Assembly: GCF_014694315.1 (NCBI RefSeq)
Contig: NZ_JAAOXD010000008.1
Location: forward strand, 872 to 47,737
Reading direction: 5' to 3'
Length of the DNA stretch: 46,866 nucleotides
Source: Arthrobacter ipis
Lineage (GTDB): Bacteria > Actinomycetota > Actinomycetes > Actinomycetales > Micrococcaceae
Part shown: piece by piece, positions 25,322-32,296 of the stretch
Numbering within the stretch: the first letter of the stretch is position 1
Layout of the letters: each line of letters begins with the position of its first letter
The notes under the pieces: model-generated
Databases searched by the model: none
What the model saw: only the letters and a program-made list of their open reading frames with translations
What the model was told of the DNA's origin: nothing
Made by a program: the position numbers and the translations under genes

Positions 25322-26803
25322 TTAGTGTTCGGACTTGGATGACGACTGGATGGGGACTTCCTTGCCGTCGCAGTCGATCAGTTTCCCGCCTTCGAAGCGG
25401 TCTCCGTCGGCCAGGCAGTGCAGGTCCTCCTCCTTGACCAGGCGTCCGGTGCCCGCCACGAACACTGACTGGTTCTCCGAATTGCCCGCCTTGAGGTGGT
25501 TGAAGAGCAGGTTCAGCAGGATGGCCATGACAGCGGCGGAGCTGATGCCGGAGTGGAAGATGGTGCTGAACCAGGACGGGAACTGGTCGTAGAACGCCGG
25601 TGCCGCGATGGGGATCATGCCGAAGCCGATGGATGCGGCCACGATGATCAGGTTCATGTTGTTCCGGTACTCCACCTTGGACAGCGTCCGGATGCCGCTG
25701 GCGGCAACAGTTCCAAAGAGTACGACGCCGGCACCGCCCAGGACGGGCGTCGGCACCGCTGCCACCACCCGGCCAAGAACCGGAAGGAGGCCGAGAATGA
25801 CCAGGATGAGGCCGCCGGCGCTGACCACGAACCGGCTCTTGACCCCGGTGATGGCCACCAGGCCGACGTTCTGGGCGAAGGCGCTCTGGGTGAAGGAGTT
25901 GAACAGCGGGGAGATGGCGCTGGAGAGCATGTCAGCCCGGAGGCCGTCGCCGATGCGCTTCGAGTCGACCTTGGTGCCCACGATCTCGCCCACGGCGATG
26001 ATGTCCGCGGAGGTCTCGGTGAGGGTCACCAGGATGACGATCAGCATGGAGATGATCGCTGCGATCTCGAACGTCGGCGGTCCGAAGGCGAACGGCGTGG
26101 GGAAGGCGACGATCTCGCCCGTGCCCACCTTGGAGAAGTCCGCCATGCCGAAGGCGAATGCAATGCCGGTTCCCAGCACCATCGCCAGGAGGATGGACAG
26201 CCGGGAGATGGCGGCGTTGCCCACCTTGCTCAGCAGCAGGACGATCGCCATGGTGGCGGCGGCCAGGCCGATGTTGGCCATGCTGCCGTAGTTGGGAGCC
26301 GCCTTGTTGCCGCCCATCGCCCAGTTGGCGGCCACCGGCATCAGCGTAAGGCCGATGGTGGTGATCACGGTGCCGGTGACAACCGGCGGGAAGAACTTGA
26401 TGATCCTGGAGAACAGCGGGGTGATGAGCAGCCCGATCAGCGAGGCCGCGATCACGGAACCGAAGACCGACTGAATTCCGCCGCCGCCGTGGACAATCGC
26501 CACCATCGTGGAGACGCCGGCAAAGGAGACGCCCTGGACCAGCGGGAGCTGGGAGCCGAAGAAGCGGATGCCGACGGTCTGCAGGATGGTGGCCAGACCG
26601 CCGACAAAGAGGCAGGCGGCAATCAGCAGGCCGATGTCCTGGGATGACATGCCGGCCGCGGCGCCGATGATGAGGGGCGGTGCAATGATGCCGCCGTACA
26701 TGGTGAGAACGTGCTGGAACCCGTAGGCGAAAGTGCTGCCGATCGAGAGGCGCTGATCTTCCGGGCGGGTGGCCGCTGGGCGGCTTTTCTTGGTGATGTT
26801 CAT
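25322..26803 (-). CDS. NCS2-family urate/xanthine permease
   Basis: 493 residues with about 14 membrane segments between residues 20 and 450 and a soluble tail. FAYGFQHVLTMYGGIIAPPL, the region around GPPTFEIAA, and FTQSAFAQNVGLVAITGVKS with the substrate-site Gln/Asn are hallmarks of the uracil-xanthine permease branch that imports xanthine and urate with H+ or Na+. It lies downstream of uricase on the same strand, matching urate uptake. The ribosome site (AAGAAAG) is weak, and the start region has been duplicated: a second ATG at 26823 opens a 7-codon frame whose TGA overlaps this ATG. Confidence 0.92.
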   Translation of the reverse strand: MNITKKSRPAATRPEDQRLSIGSTFAYGFQHVLTMYGGIIAPPLIIGAAAGMSSQDIGLLIAACLFVGGLATILQTVGIRFFGSQLPLVQGVSFAGVSTMVAIVHGGGGIQSVFGSVIAASLIGLLITPLFSRIIKFFPPVVTGTVITTIGLTLMPVAANWAMGGNKAAPNYGSMANIGLAAATMAIVLLLSKVGNAAISRLSILLAMVLGTGIAFAFGMADFSKVGTGEIVAFPTPFAFGPPTFEIAAIISMLIVILVTLTETSADIIAVGEIVGTKVDSKRIGDGLRADMLSSAISPLFNSFTQSAFAQNVGLVAITGVKSRFVVSAGGLILVILGLLPVLGRVVAAVPTPVLGGAGVVLFGTVAASGIRTLSKVEYRNNMNLIIVAASIGFGMIPIAAPAFYDQFPSWFSTIFHSGISSAAVMAILLNLLFNHLKAGNSENQSVFVAGTGRLVKEEDLHCLADGDRFEGGKLIDCDGKEVPIQSSSKSEH

Positions 26804-26864
26804 GGCAGACTTTCTTGGTTCATGGCAGACGCCTTCGTCTGGCTAACAATGTCTGGCTAACAAT
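26801..26864. repeat. Short direct duplications upstream of the permease
   Basis: CATGGCAGAC occurs at 26801 and 26821 (20-bp period, preceded by TT both times), duplicating the start codon region. GTCTGGCTAACAAT is repeated exactly in tandem at 26837-26850 and 26851-26864. Confidence 0.85.
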
Positions 26865-26959
26865 TTGAGACTTGTGGCGCGGGGCCGTTTTGCTTGGCGC
26901 CGGCCTGGGTGCCGGCGGGCCGGCGTGCCCGGTGGTCGAGCATGTCGGGACCTGAGGAT

Positions 26960-27022
26960 TTCGCTCCCCACCTGCCCCCTAGCCTCGCAAGCTCGGCTAG
27001 GGAACCCGGCAGGCAGGGCCCC
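26960..27022. repeat. Dispersed palindromic element, copy 1
   Basis: Core CCTAGCC, 10-nt loop, GGCTAGG, with outer CCTGCC and GGCAGG. The 16-mer at 26982-26997 (GCCTCGCAAGCTCGGC) recurs inverted and exact at 46650-46665 with similar flanks (GGGAACC and a GGGGA-rich side). It lies between uricase and the permease gene and may act as a processing or termination site. Confidence 0.7.
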
Positions 27023-27044
27023 GGCTAAATCATCGGGGCTCGGT

Positions 27045-27953
27045 TTAGCAGAAGCCGGCGATGCCTGACCAGGCGGCGTCGGCTGCTTCCGCGTCGTCGC
27101 GCAGGACGGTGGCCTCGATGAGTCCGTACGGGCGGTCGGCCGCGAAGAAGACCTCGTTGGGGTTGTCGAGTCCGAACGGCGAGAGGTCCACGAGGAAGTG
27201 GTGCTTGTTGGGCATCGAGAACTTGATTTCCTCGATCTCGCTGTGGGCTTCCAGGACCTTGGCCCCCATGTCGAACAGGGTCTGCTGGAGGGCGTGGGAG
27301 TAGTTCTCGGTGAAGCCTTCCAGCAGGAGGCTCTTGACGTCGTCATAGCTCTTGTTGAAGTCCAGCGAGCTGAAATCCGTGCCGGCCTTGAAGCGCCAGC
27401 GGGCCGAGACGTCGGTGGCCAGGATGCGGTCGGTGGTCTCCGGCAGGGTGGTGTACTTGTCCTTCGGGTACCCGACGAAGCCCGACTGCGTGGACTTCAG
27501 GACGGTCAGGTCCTTGAGCCCGGAGATCAGGTGGGTGGCAGCCCCGTCCCGGACCAGGACGGCGGTGCGGACTTCCTGGCCCTTGCGGACGAAGGAGTGG
27601 TCGTGTGCGCTGCCGTGCGCCTGGATGCGTTCCCAGGCGTAGGACTCGGCTTCCCAGCGGCCGCCGGTGACCCAGTCGAAGCTGGAGGTGAAGTGCTCGC
27701 CGAGGCGCAGCAGGAACGCCTCGGGGGAGCCGACCCCTTCGCGGGCAAAGGCGTAGATGGTGTTCTTCTGGGTGTCGGTGGCCACCACGTGGGCGTTGTC
27801 GCCCTTAAGGTGGGCGGCTTCGAAGTCACCGCGGAGCTGCGAGGTGACGTTGAGGTCCTCGATCTCGTGGCGGTCGGTGTCGCGGGTGATCTTGACGACG
27901 CGGACTTCGGCCTTGCCGTACTGGTTGTGGCCGAGGACGATCTTGTTGCTCAT
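27045..27953 (-). CDS. uox: Urate oxidase (uricase)
   Basis: 302 residues, two tandem T-fold domains, close to the known Arthrobacter globiformis enzyme as I recall it. Segments seen include LGHNQYGKAEVRVVKITRDT, VTSQLRGDFEAAH, the catalytic Thr in VVATDTQKNTIYAFA, KDKYTTLPETTDRILATDVS, and LPNKHHF-like MPNKHHFLVD with the catalytic His. It oxidises urate with O2 to 5-hydroxyisourate without cofactor. HIU hydrolase and OHCU decarboxylase, often adjacent in other genomes, are not in this window. Upstream are a TTCC-N7-GGAA site and a hairpin terminator on the coding strand. Confidence 0.96.
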   Translation of the reverse strand: MSNKIVLGHNQYGKAEVRVVKITRDTDRHEIEDLNVTSQLRGDFEAAHLKGDNAHVVATDTQKNTIYAFAREGVGSPEAFLLRLGEHFTSSFDWVTGGRWEAESYAWERIQAHGSAHDHSFVRKGQEVRTAVLVRDGAATHLISGLKDLTVLKSTQSGFVGYPKDKYTTLPETTDRILATDVSARWRFKAGTDFSSLDFNKSYDDVKSLLLEGFTENYSHALQQTLFDMGAKVLEAHSEIEEIKFSMPNKHHFLVDLSPFGLDNPNEVFFAADRPYGLIEATVLRDDAEAADAAWSGIAGFC

Positions 27954-27967
27954 GGTCTGTTCCCAAC

Positions 27968-27982
27968 TTCCCGTATGTGGAA
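27968..27982. promoter_or_regulatory. Candidate IclR operator just upstream of uricase
   Basis: TTCCCGTATGTGGAA, that is TTCC-N7-GGAA, 15 nt upstream of the uricase start. In this position a bound repressor would block elongation or initiation. Confidence 0.45.
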
Positions 27983-28042
27983 TGAAAGTCCCACATAGAA
28001 ATTAAGTGCGTGTTTCCCACGCATTTCGTGTGGCGTCGACCC

Positions 28043-28082
28043 AAACAAAAAATGAGCCGACATCAGTTGATGCCAGCTCATT
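28043..28082 (-). terminator. Intrinsic terminator in the uricase leader (minus strand)
   Basis: AATGAGC (28051-28057) pairs with GCTCATT (28076-28082), and CATCA with TGATG inside, separated by a symmetric 3x3 loop. On the minus strand the stem is followed by TTTTTTGTTT. It lies about 90 nt upstream of the uricase start and 555 nt beyond the polymerase-domain gene. It either stops read-through or acts as an attenuator in a uricase leader. The rest of 27983-28223 holds no gene that I can support. Confidence 0.75.
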
Positions 28083-28223
28083 ACGACCCTGCCTGCTGCT
28101 CCCAGGTTACGTGACGTGCGCCACGAATTGATTTAAAGCGTAGCGCAGCATTCCGGTGGTGTACATCACAGATTCAAAAAACTGATTGTGACCGACGACG
28201 GCGGGTGGGCGGGCCGAGAGGTC

Positions 28224-28290
28224 TTGACGGCGTCCACAGGTCATCCGTAAGATTTCACATATCAAAAACTATTTTCCGCTATACGGAAAA
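28224..28290 (+). promoter_or_regulatory. Promoter and IclR-type operator of the 57-aa ORF
   Basis: TTGACG (28224-28229), 18 nt, TAAGAT (28248-28253) is a good sigma-70-type promoter. Just downstream is TTTTCCGCTATACGGAAAA (28272-28290), a perfect 7-bp inverted repeat about a 5-nt centre, the best of the TTCC-N7-GGAA sites in this window. Confidence 0.7.
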
Positions 28291-28328
28291 CATCTTGGCG
28301 GATCAGCACAAGAAACGAGGAGGAAGAG

Positions 28329-28502
28329 ATGGACTCGCAGGATAAGAACAACGTCGCGGAATTCCCGGCACCCGGCCAGGAGCTGTACCTGCCGTTCGGC
28401 GCCACGGATCCCGACTTCTACATACCGGCGGACTGTGACCGGCGCTCCGGCGGCCTGTCGCGGTGGCTGCGGGCGCTTCCGGTCTTCGGCCGGCGGCCGT
28501 AG
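28329..28502 (+). CDS. Unrecognised 57-aa protein under IclR-type control
   Basis: Not recognised. The ATG follows GAGGAGG at 5-nt spacing, and the promoter and operator lie directly upstream, so a transcription and translation unit is well supported. The protein begins MDSQDKNNVAEFPAPGQELY, has an aromatic/acidic middle (FGATDPDFYIPADC) and ends in an amphipathic, Arg-rich stretch (RWLRALPVFGRRP). There is no signal peptide or membrane helix. One Cys is present. It may be a small adaptor or regulator of the purine enzymes, or a truncated remnant of a longer gene; nothing in frame follows the stop. Confidence 0.65.
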   Translation: MDSQDKNNVAEFPAPGQELYLPFGATDPDFYIPADCDRRSGGLSRWLRALPVFGRRP

Positions 28503-28540
28503 CCCTGGGGCGGCCGCTGGCGACGCGGAAATCGCCACAC

Positions 28541-28636
28541 GACGCGCAAATGGTCCTGCGACACCAGAATACAGGTGTGGCCGGACCATTTCTGTGTCGC
28601 GGGACAGTTTCTGTGTCGCGGGACAGTTTCTGCGTC
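28541..28636. repeat. Complex repeat: GACGCGCAAATGG element plus 19-bp tandem copies
   Basis: AAATGGTCC (28548-28556) pairs with GGACCATTT (28583-28591), with ACACC/GGTGT inside. The unit TTTCTGTGTCGCGGGACAG follows twice exactly (28589-28607, 28608-28626) and a third partial copy ends at 28636, 1 nt before the ligase-polymerase stop. The left end CGACGCGCAAATGG also occurs at 33882-33895. Confidence 0.85.
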
Positions 28637-28637
28637 C

Positions 28638-29891
28638 TCAGGCCGGCGGCGGAGAACCAGGGCGGCCCGGCCATTCCTTGCCGGCCCACGGGTCGTAGTC
28701 GGCGATTAGCTCCTCCTGCGGCGGGCGCTCCGCCTCGGGGACATGCTGCAGGTTCACCCGCACCCGGTACCAGAGCGAGCTTGACCCGCGCATTCCGTCG
28801 ACCATCACGTCGGCCGCATGCAGCGAGGGCACCACATCCGCGTGCAGGGACTTCCATTCGTCGAGCGCGGCGAGTGCCTCCGGTTTGGTTTTGGTGCGGG
28901 CCACCTCAATGAGCGGCATCACCGACTGCCGGCGGCCGGAGCCGTTGCCGCGCGGCGCCTTCTCGGCGGGGCCGAGCTCGGCAGCCAGGGCGAGAAGCCC
29001 GTCGAGCCTGCCGACGGCGTCGTCGATGCCGGTGTGGGGGTCGCCCACCTTGGCAAAGCGCTCCGGCACGGTGAGTACCGTGAACTGTTCCGGCCGGGCG
29101 GAGCGGACCTCGTCCCAGGTGAGCGGCGTCGAGACCCGGGCGTCGGGCAGCGGCCGGATGGAGTACGCCGATGCCACGGTGCGGTCCTTCGCGTTCTGGT
29201 TGAAGTCGACGAACACGCTCTCGCCGCGCTCCTCCTTCCACCACCGGGCGGTGGCCAGGCCAGGGGCGCGGTTTTCGACCTCACGGGCCAGGGTCTCGGC
29301 GGCCAGCCGCACATCGCGGTAAGTCCACTCCGGCGCGATGCGCACCAGAATGTGGAGACCCCGCGACCCGCTCGTCTTCGGCCAGCCCACGAGCCCGACG
29401 TCGTCGAGCACATCCCGCGCCACATACGCGACGTCCACGATTTGGGACCAGTCGACCCCCGGCATCGGATCGAGGTCCACCCGCAGCTCGTCCGGGTGGT
29501 CAAGGTCCTCGGCGCGCACCGGATGCGGGTTGAGGTCGAGGCAGCCAAGATTCACCACCCACGCCAGGCCCGCGGCATCCCGGATGACCGCCTCCTCCGC
29601 GGACGTTCCCGACGCGTAGTGCAGCGTCGTCGTGTCGATGAAATCGGGGTGGTTGTCGGGCACGCGCTTCTGGAAGAAAGCCTCCGCGTCGATCCCCTTC
29701 GGAAAGCGCTTGAGCACCATCGGCCGGCCGCCTGCGCCGCGGAGCGCACCGTCCGCGACGGCAAGGTAGTAGCGCACCAGGTCGAGCTTCGTCAGCCCGG
29801 GCTCAGGAAACACCACCTTGTCCGGGCTTGAGATGCGGACTTCGGTGCCGGCAATGTCCAGGATCTCGGCCGGCGTCTTCGACGGAGTCAT
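28638..29891 (-). CDS. Stand-alone LigD-type polymerase/primase domain protein
   Basis: 417 residues. About 300 residues match the polymerase domain of NHEJ ligase D (archaeo-eukaryotic primase fold): ISSPDKVVFPEPGLTKLDLV, LRVDLDPMPGVDW with the catalytic Asp pair, KTSGSRGLHILVRI and VFVDFNQNAKDRTVASAYS. The ligase and phosphoesterase domains of full LigD are absent, and the C-terminal 110 residues are a separate, less conserved region. Such proteins extend or fill DNA and RNA-primed ends during non-homologous end joining. No ku or ligase gene is adjacent. It interrupts the purine genes and has no evident link to them. Confidence 0.88.
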   Translation of the reverse strand: MTPSKTPAEILDIAGTEVRISSPDKVVFPEPGLTKLDLVRYYLAVADGALRGAGGRPMVLKRFPKGIDAEAFFQKRVPDNHPDFIDTTTLHYASGTSAEEAVIRDAAGLAWVVNLGCLDLNPHPVRAEDLDHPDELRVDLDPMPGVDWSQIVDVAYVARDVLDDVGLVGWPKTSGSRGLHILVRIAPEWTYRDVRLAAETLAREVENRAPGLATARWWKEERGESVFVDFNQNAKDRTVASAYSIRPLPDARVSTPLTWDEVRSARPEQFTVLTVPERFAKVGDPHTGIDDAVGRLDGLLALAAELGPAEKAPRGNGSGRRQSVMPLIEVARTKTKPEALAALDEWKSLHADVVPSLHAADVMVDGMRGSSSLWYRVRVNLQHVPEAERPPQEELIADYDPWAGKEWPGRPGSPPPA

Positions 29892-29993
29892 GCCGCCACG
29901 CTAGCAGTTGGCGGGCCTCCATTTCGATGGTTCCATGCCCACTCGACGTTTCGCAGCATCGTGTGCGCAGGGAACCGTCGAAACGGCGGGGCG

Positions 29994-31379
29994 TCAGCCG
30001 TTCACCAGCCGCCGCGCTGCCGCCGAATGCTCCGCGATGAGGCCGGCCACGTCCAGTCCCGGAATCTGCCCGTCGACCACACGCCACTCGCCGCCCACCA
30101 TCACGCGGTCCGCGCGGTCGGCGGCGCACAGCAGCAGGGCGGCGAGGGAATCGTGGCTGCCGGAGAACCGCAGGTCGTCCAGCCGGAACAGGGCGAGGTC
30201 CGCCTGCATGCCGGGCGTCAGTTGGCCGAGGTCCGGCCGCCCCAGTACCGCCGCCGAGCCGCGGGTGGCCCAGCCGAGTGCGCGCTCCACCGGCACGTGC
30301 GCGCCGTAGCGCAGCCGTTGCAGGTACAGCGCCTGCCGCGCCTCGAGAATCATGTTGGACGCATCGTTCGACGCCGATCCGTCCACTCCGAGCCCCACGG
30401 GCACTCCCGCTTCCTCCAGTTCGAGCACCCGGGCGGTGCCGGACGCGAGGCGCATGTTCGACGTCGGGCAGTGGGCGACGGCGGTTCCCGCCGCTCCCAG
30501 CCGGGCAATTTCAGCGTCGCTGAAATGGATGCCGTGGGCCAGCCACGTCCTGTCCGTCAGCCAGCCCACACTGTCCAGGTAGTCCACGGTGCGCAGCCCG
30601 AACGTCTCAAGGCAGAACTGCTCCTCGTCGAGGGTCTCCGCGAGATGGGTGTGCAGCCGGACGTCATGCCGCTCCGCCATCGCGGCGCTCTCGGCCATGA
30701 TCTCCTTGGTGACGGAAAACGGCGAGCAGGGCGCCAGCGCAATCTGGATCACGGCGCCGTCCCCGCGCTCGTGGTACTCGCGAATCAGCCGTTCGCTGTC
30801 CGCCAGCACCGTCTCCGGTGCCTGTACCGTCGACTGCGGCGGCAGCCCGCCGTCGTCCTCTCCCAGCGTCATGGAGCCCCGACTCAGCGTAGCCCGCATG
30901 CCGAGGCGTCGGACAGCGCCGATTTCGACGTCGACCGCGTCCTCCATGCCTGCAGGGAAGAGATAGTGATGGTCGGCGGCGGTGGTGCAGCCGGAGAGCA
31001 GCAGCTCGGCGAGGGCCACGGTGGCTGCGAGTTCAAGGTCCCGCGGGGTCAGCCGGGCCCAGACCGGGTACAGGTTCTGCAGCCAGGGGAACAGGGAAGC
31101 ATTGGCCACCGGACCCCAGGCGCGGGTAAGCGTTTGGTAGAAGTGGTGATGCGTGTTGATCAGGCCGGGCAGCAGGACGTGGCTCCCGGCGTCGAAGGTC
31201 TCTTGGCAGGGAGCGGAGGGCGTCTGGCCGGCGCCAAGCACCTCCACAATCCTTCCGCCGCTCACCACCAGTCCGCCTGAGGCGTCGAGGCCGTTGGCGG
31301 TGAAGGCCGCCAGCGGGTTCCGGATCCAGAGCCGGGATTCGGTGGGGAGCGTTGATGGGATGGCAGGGAGCTGGGTCAT
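29994..31379 (-). CDS. 8-oxoguanine deaminase (amidohydrolase family)
   Basis: 461 residues. Metal-dependent amidohydrolase with LPGLINTHHHFYQTLTRAWG (the HxH of strand 1), LHTHLAETLDEE, TWLAHGIHFSD and GLGVDGSASND (the catalytic Asp). HHHFYQT is characteristic of the 8-oxoguanine deaminase branch, which converts 8-oxoguanine to urate; related enzymes act on guanine or isocytosine. Urate as product fits the uricase upstream. AAGGA precedes the ATG. It is divergent from guaD across 416 bp that contain two operator-like inverted repeats. Confidence 0.88.
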   Translation of the reverse strand: MTQLPAIPSTLPTESRLWIRNPLAAFTANGLDASGGLVVSGGRIVEVLGAGQTPSAPCQETFDAGSHVLLPGLINTHHHFYQTLTRAWGPVANASLFPWLQNLYPVWARLTPRDLELAATVALAELLLSGCTTAADHHYLFPAGMEDAVDVEIGAVRRLGMRATLSRGSMTLGEDDGGLPPQSTVQAPETVLADSERLIREYHERGDGAVIQIALAPCSPFSVTKEIMAESAAMAERHDVRLHTHLAETLDEEQFCLETFGLRTVDYLDSVGWLTDRTWLAHGIHFSDAEIARLGAAGTAVAHCPTSNMRLASGTARVLELEEAGVPVGLGVDGSASNDASNMILEARQALYLQRLRYGAHVPVERALGWATRGSAAVLGRPDLGQLTPGMQADLALFRLDDLRFSGSHDSLAALLLCAADRADRVMVGGEWRVVDGQIPGLDVAGLIAEHSAAARRLVNG

Positions 31380-31575
31380 GAGGGTCCTTGTCTGAGCGTG
31401 CTGATACTTTCCAGCTCAGTGGTCCTGTCTGCTGATCCAGGGGACATGCAGCCCGCGGGCGGCACGTCGGCACCAGCGTAGGGCGGCCTCGGGAGGACGG
31501 TCAACGGGCGCGGTTTGTGACAGGCCTTGAAGTGGAGGCCCGGAAGCAGCCATCCGTGAGCCGTCGGAAACACGC

Positions 31576-31608
31576 ATTTCACATTGCGAAATTAAGTTTC
31601 CAGAAACT
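31576..31608. promoter_or_regulatory. Two inverted repeats in the deaminase/guaD divergent region
   Basis: ATTTCACATTGCGAAAT (TTTC-N7-GAAA) and AGTTTCCAGAAACT (6-bp perfect repeat, 2-nt centre), 2 nt apart. An extended -10, TGCTAATCT (31630-31638), follows on the plus strand and would serve guaD. The rest of 31380-31795 shows no gene. Confidence 0.5.
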
Positions 31609-31795
31609 ATGGCGCGGGCCACATTCCGGTGCTAATCTCGAGTTGCCAAAGGCGGGCACCCGGACTCCGGGGAAGCTATCTACCAGGCGCAACTTAACCT
31701 TCAAAAGCACATGCTGAAGCCTGGTAACCGTCGCACTTGGTCCTTTTCCGTTCCGCCCGCGGGGTACCGGCTTCCACAGCAAAGGGAGTCGCATC

Positions 31796-32290
31796 ATGAG
31801 TACCACCGTCACGGCCGAGGCATTCCTGGCCAGGTCCATCCGGTTGGCAACAGCCAACGTCCTGAACAGCGGCGGCCCGTTCGGCGCCGTGATCGTCACC
31901 GCCGACGGTCAGGCGTTCGACGGCGTCAACCGGGTCACCGCCGACAACGATCCCACCGCCCACGCCGAGGTCACGGCCATCCGCCGCGCGTGCAGCGGGC
32001 TTGGGACCTTCGACCTCCGCGGGGCCACCCTCTACAGCAGCTGCGAGCCATGCCCCATGTGCCTCGCCTCGGCGCTCTGGGCCCGCATCGACCGCGTGGT
32101 CTTCGCCGCGGACCGGCACGATGCGGCCTCCGTGGGCTTCGACGACGCCGTCTTCTACGAGTACTTCGACAACGAGGACCGCCACGCCCTGATGCCGGTC
32201 TCCAAACTGGAGCTCGGCCACCCCGAAGCCCCGGCCATCCTCGAGCCGTTCAACACCTGGAACACGCTCGACTCCAGGATTGACTACTAG
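31796..32290 (+). CDS. guaD: Guanine deaminase, cytidine-deaminase fold
   Basis: 164 residues, as for Bacillus subtilis GuaD. The zinc site has PTAHAEVTAIRRAC (His and catalytic Glu) and SSCEPCPMCLASALWARI (two Cys). FYEYFDN and the C-terminal FNTWNTLDSRIDY close the active site of the neighbouring subunit, as in GuaD dimers. It converts guanine to xanthine and ammonia in the cytoplasm. AAGGGAG lies before the ATG. It is the first gene of the plus-strand transcript with the AzgA-type permease 6 nt downstream. Confidence 0.95.
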   Translation: MSTTVTAEAFLARSIRLATANVLNSGGPFGAVIVTADGQAFDGVNRVTADNDPTAHAEVTAIRRACSGLGTFDLRGATLYSSCEPCPMCLASALWARIDRVVFAADRHDAASVGFDDAVFYEYFDNEDRHALMPVSKLELGHPEAPAILEPFNTWNTLDSRIDY

Positions 32291-32296
32291 GGCCCG

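Noticed and set aside
27983..28223. Match of the uricase leader to a known riboswitch (guanidine, ZTP, purine) or T-box
   Set aside because: No conserved core of these classes is recognisable by eye; only the terminator hairpin is supported.
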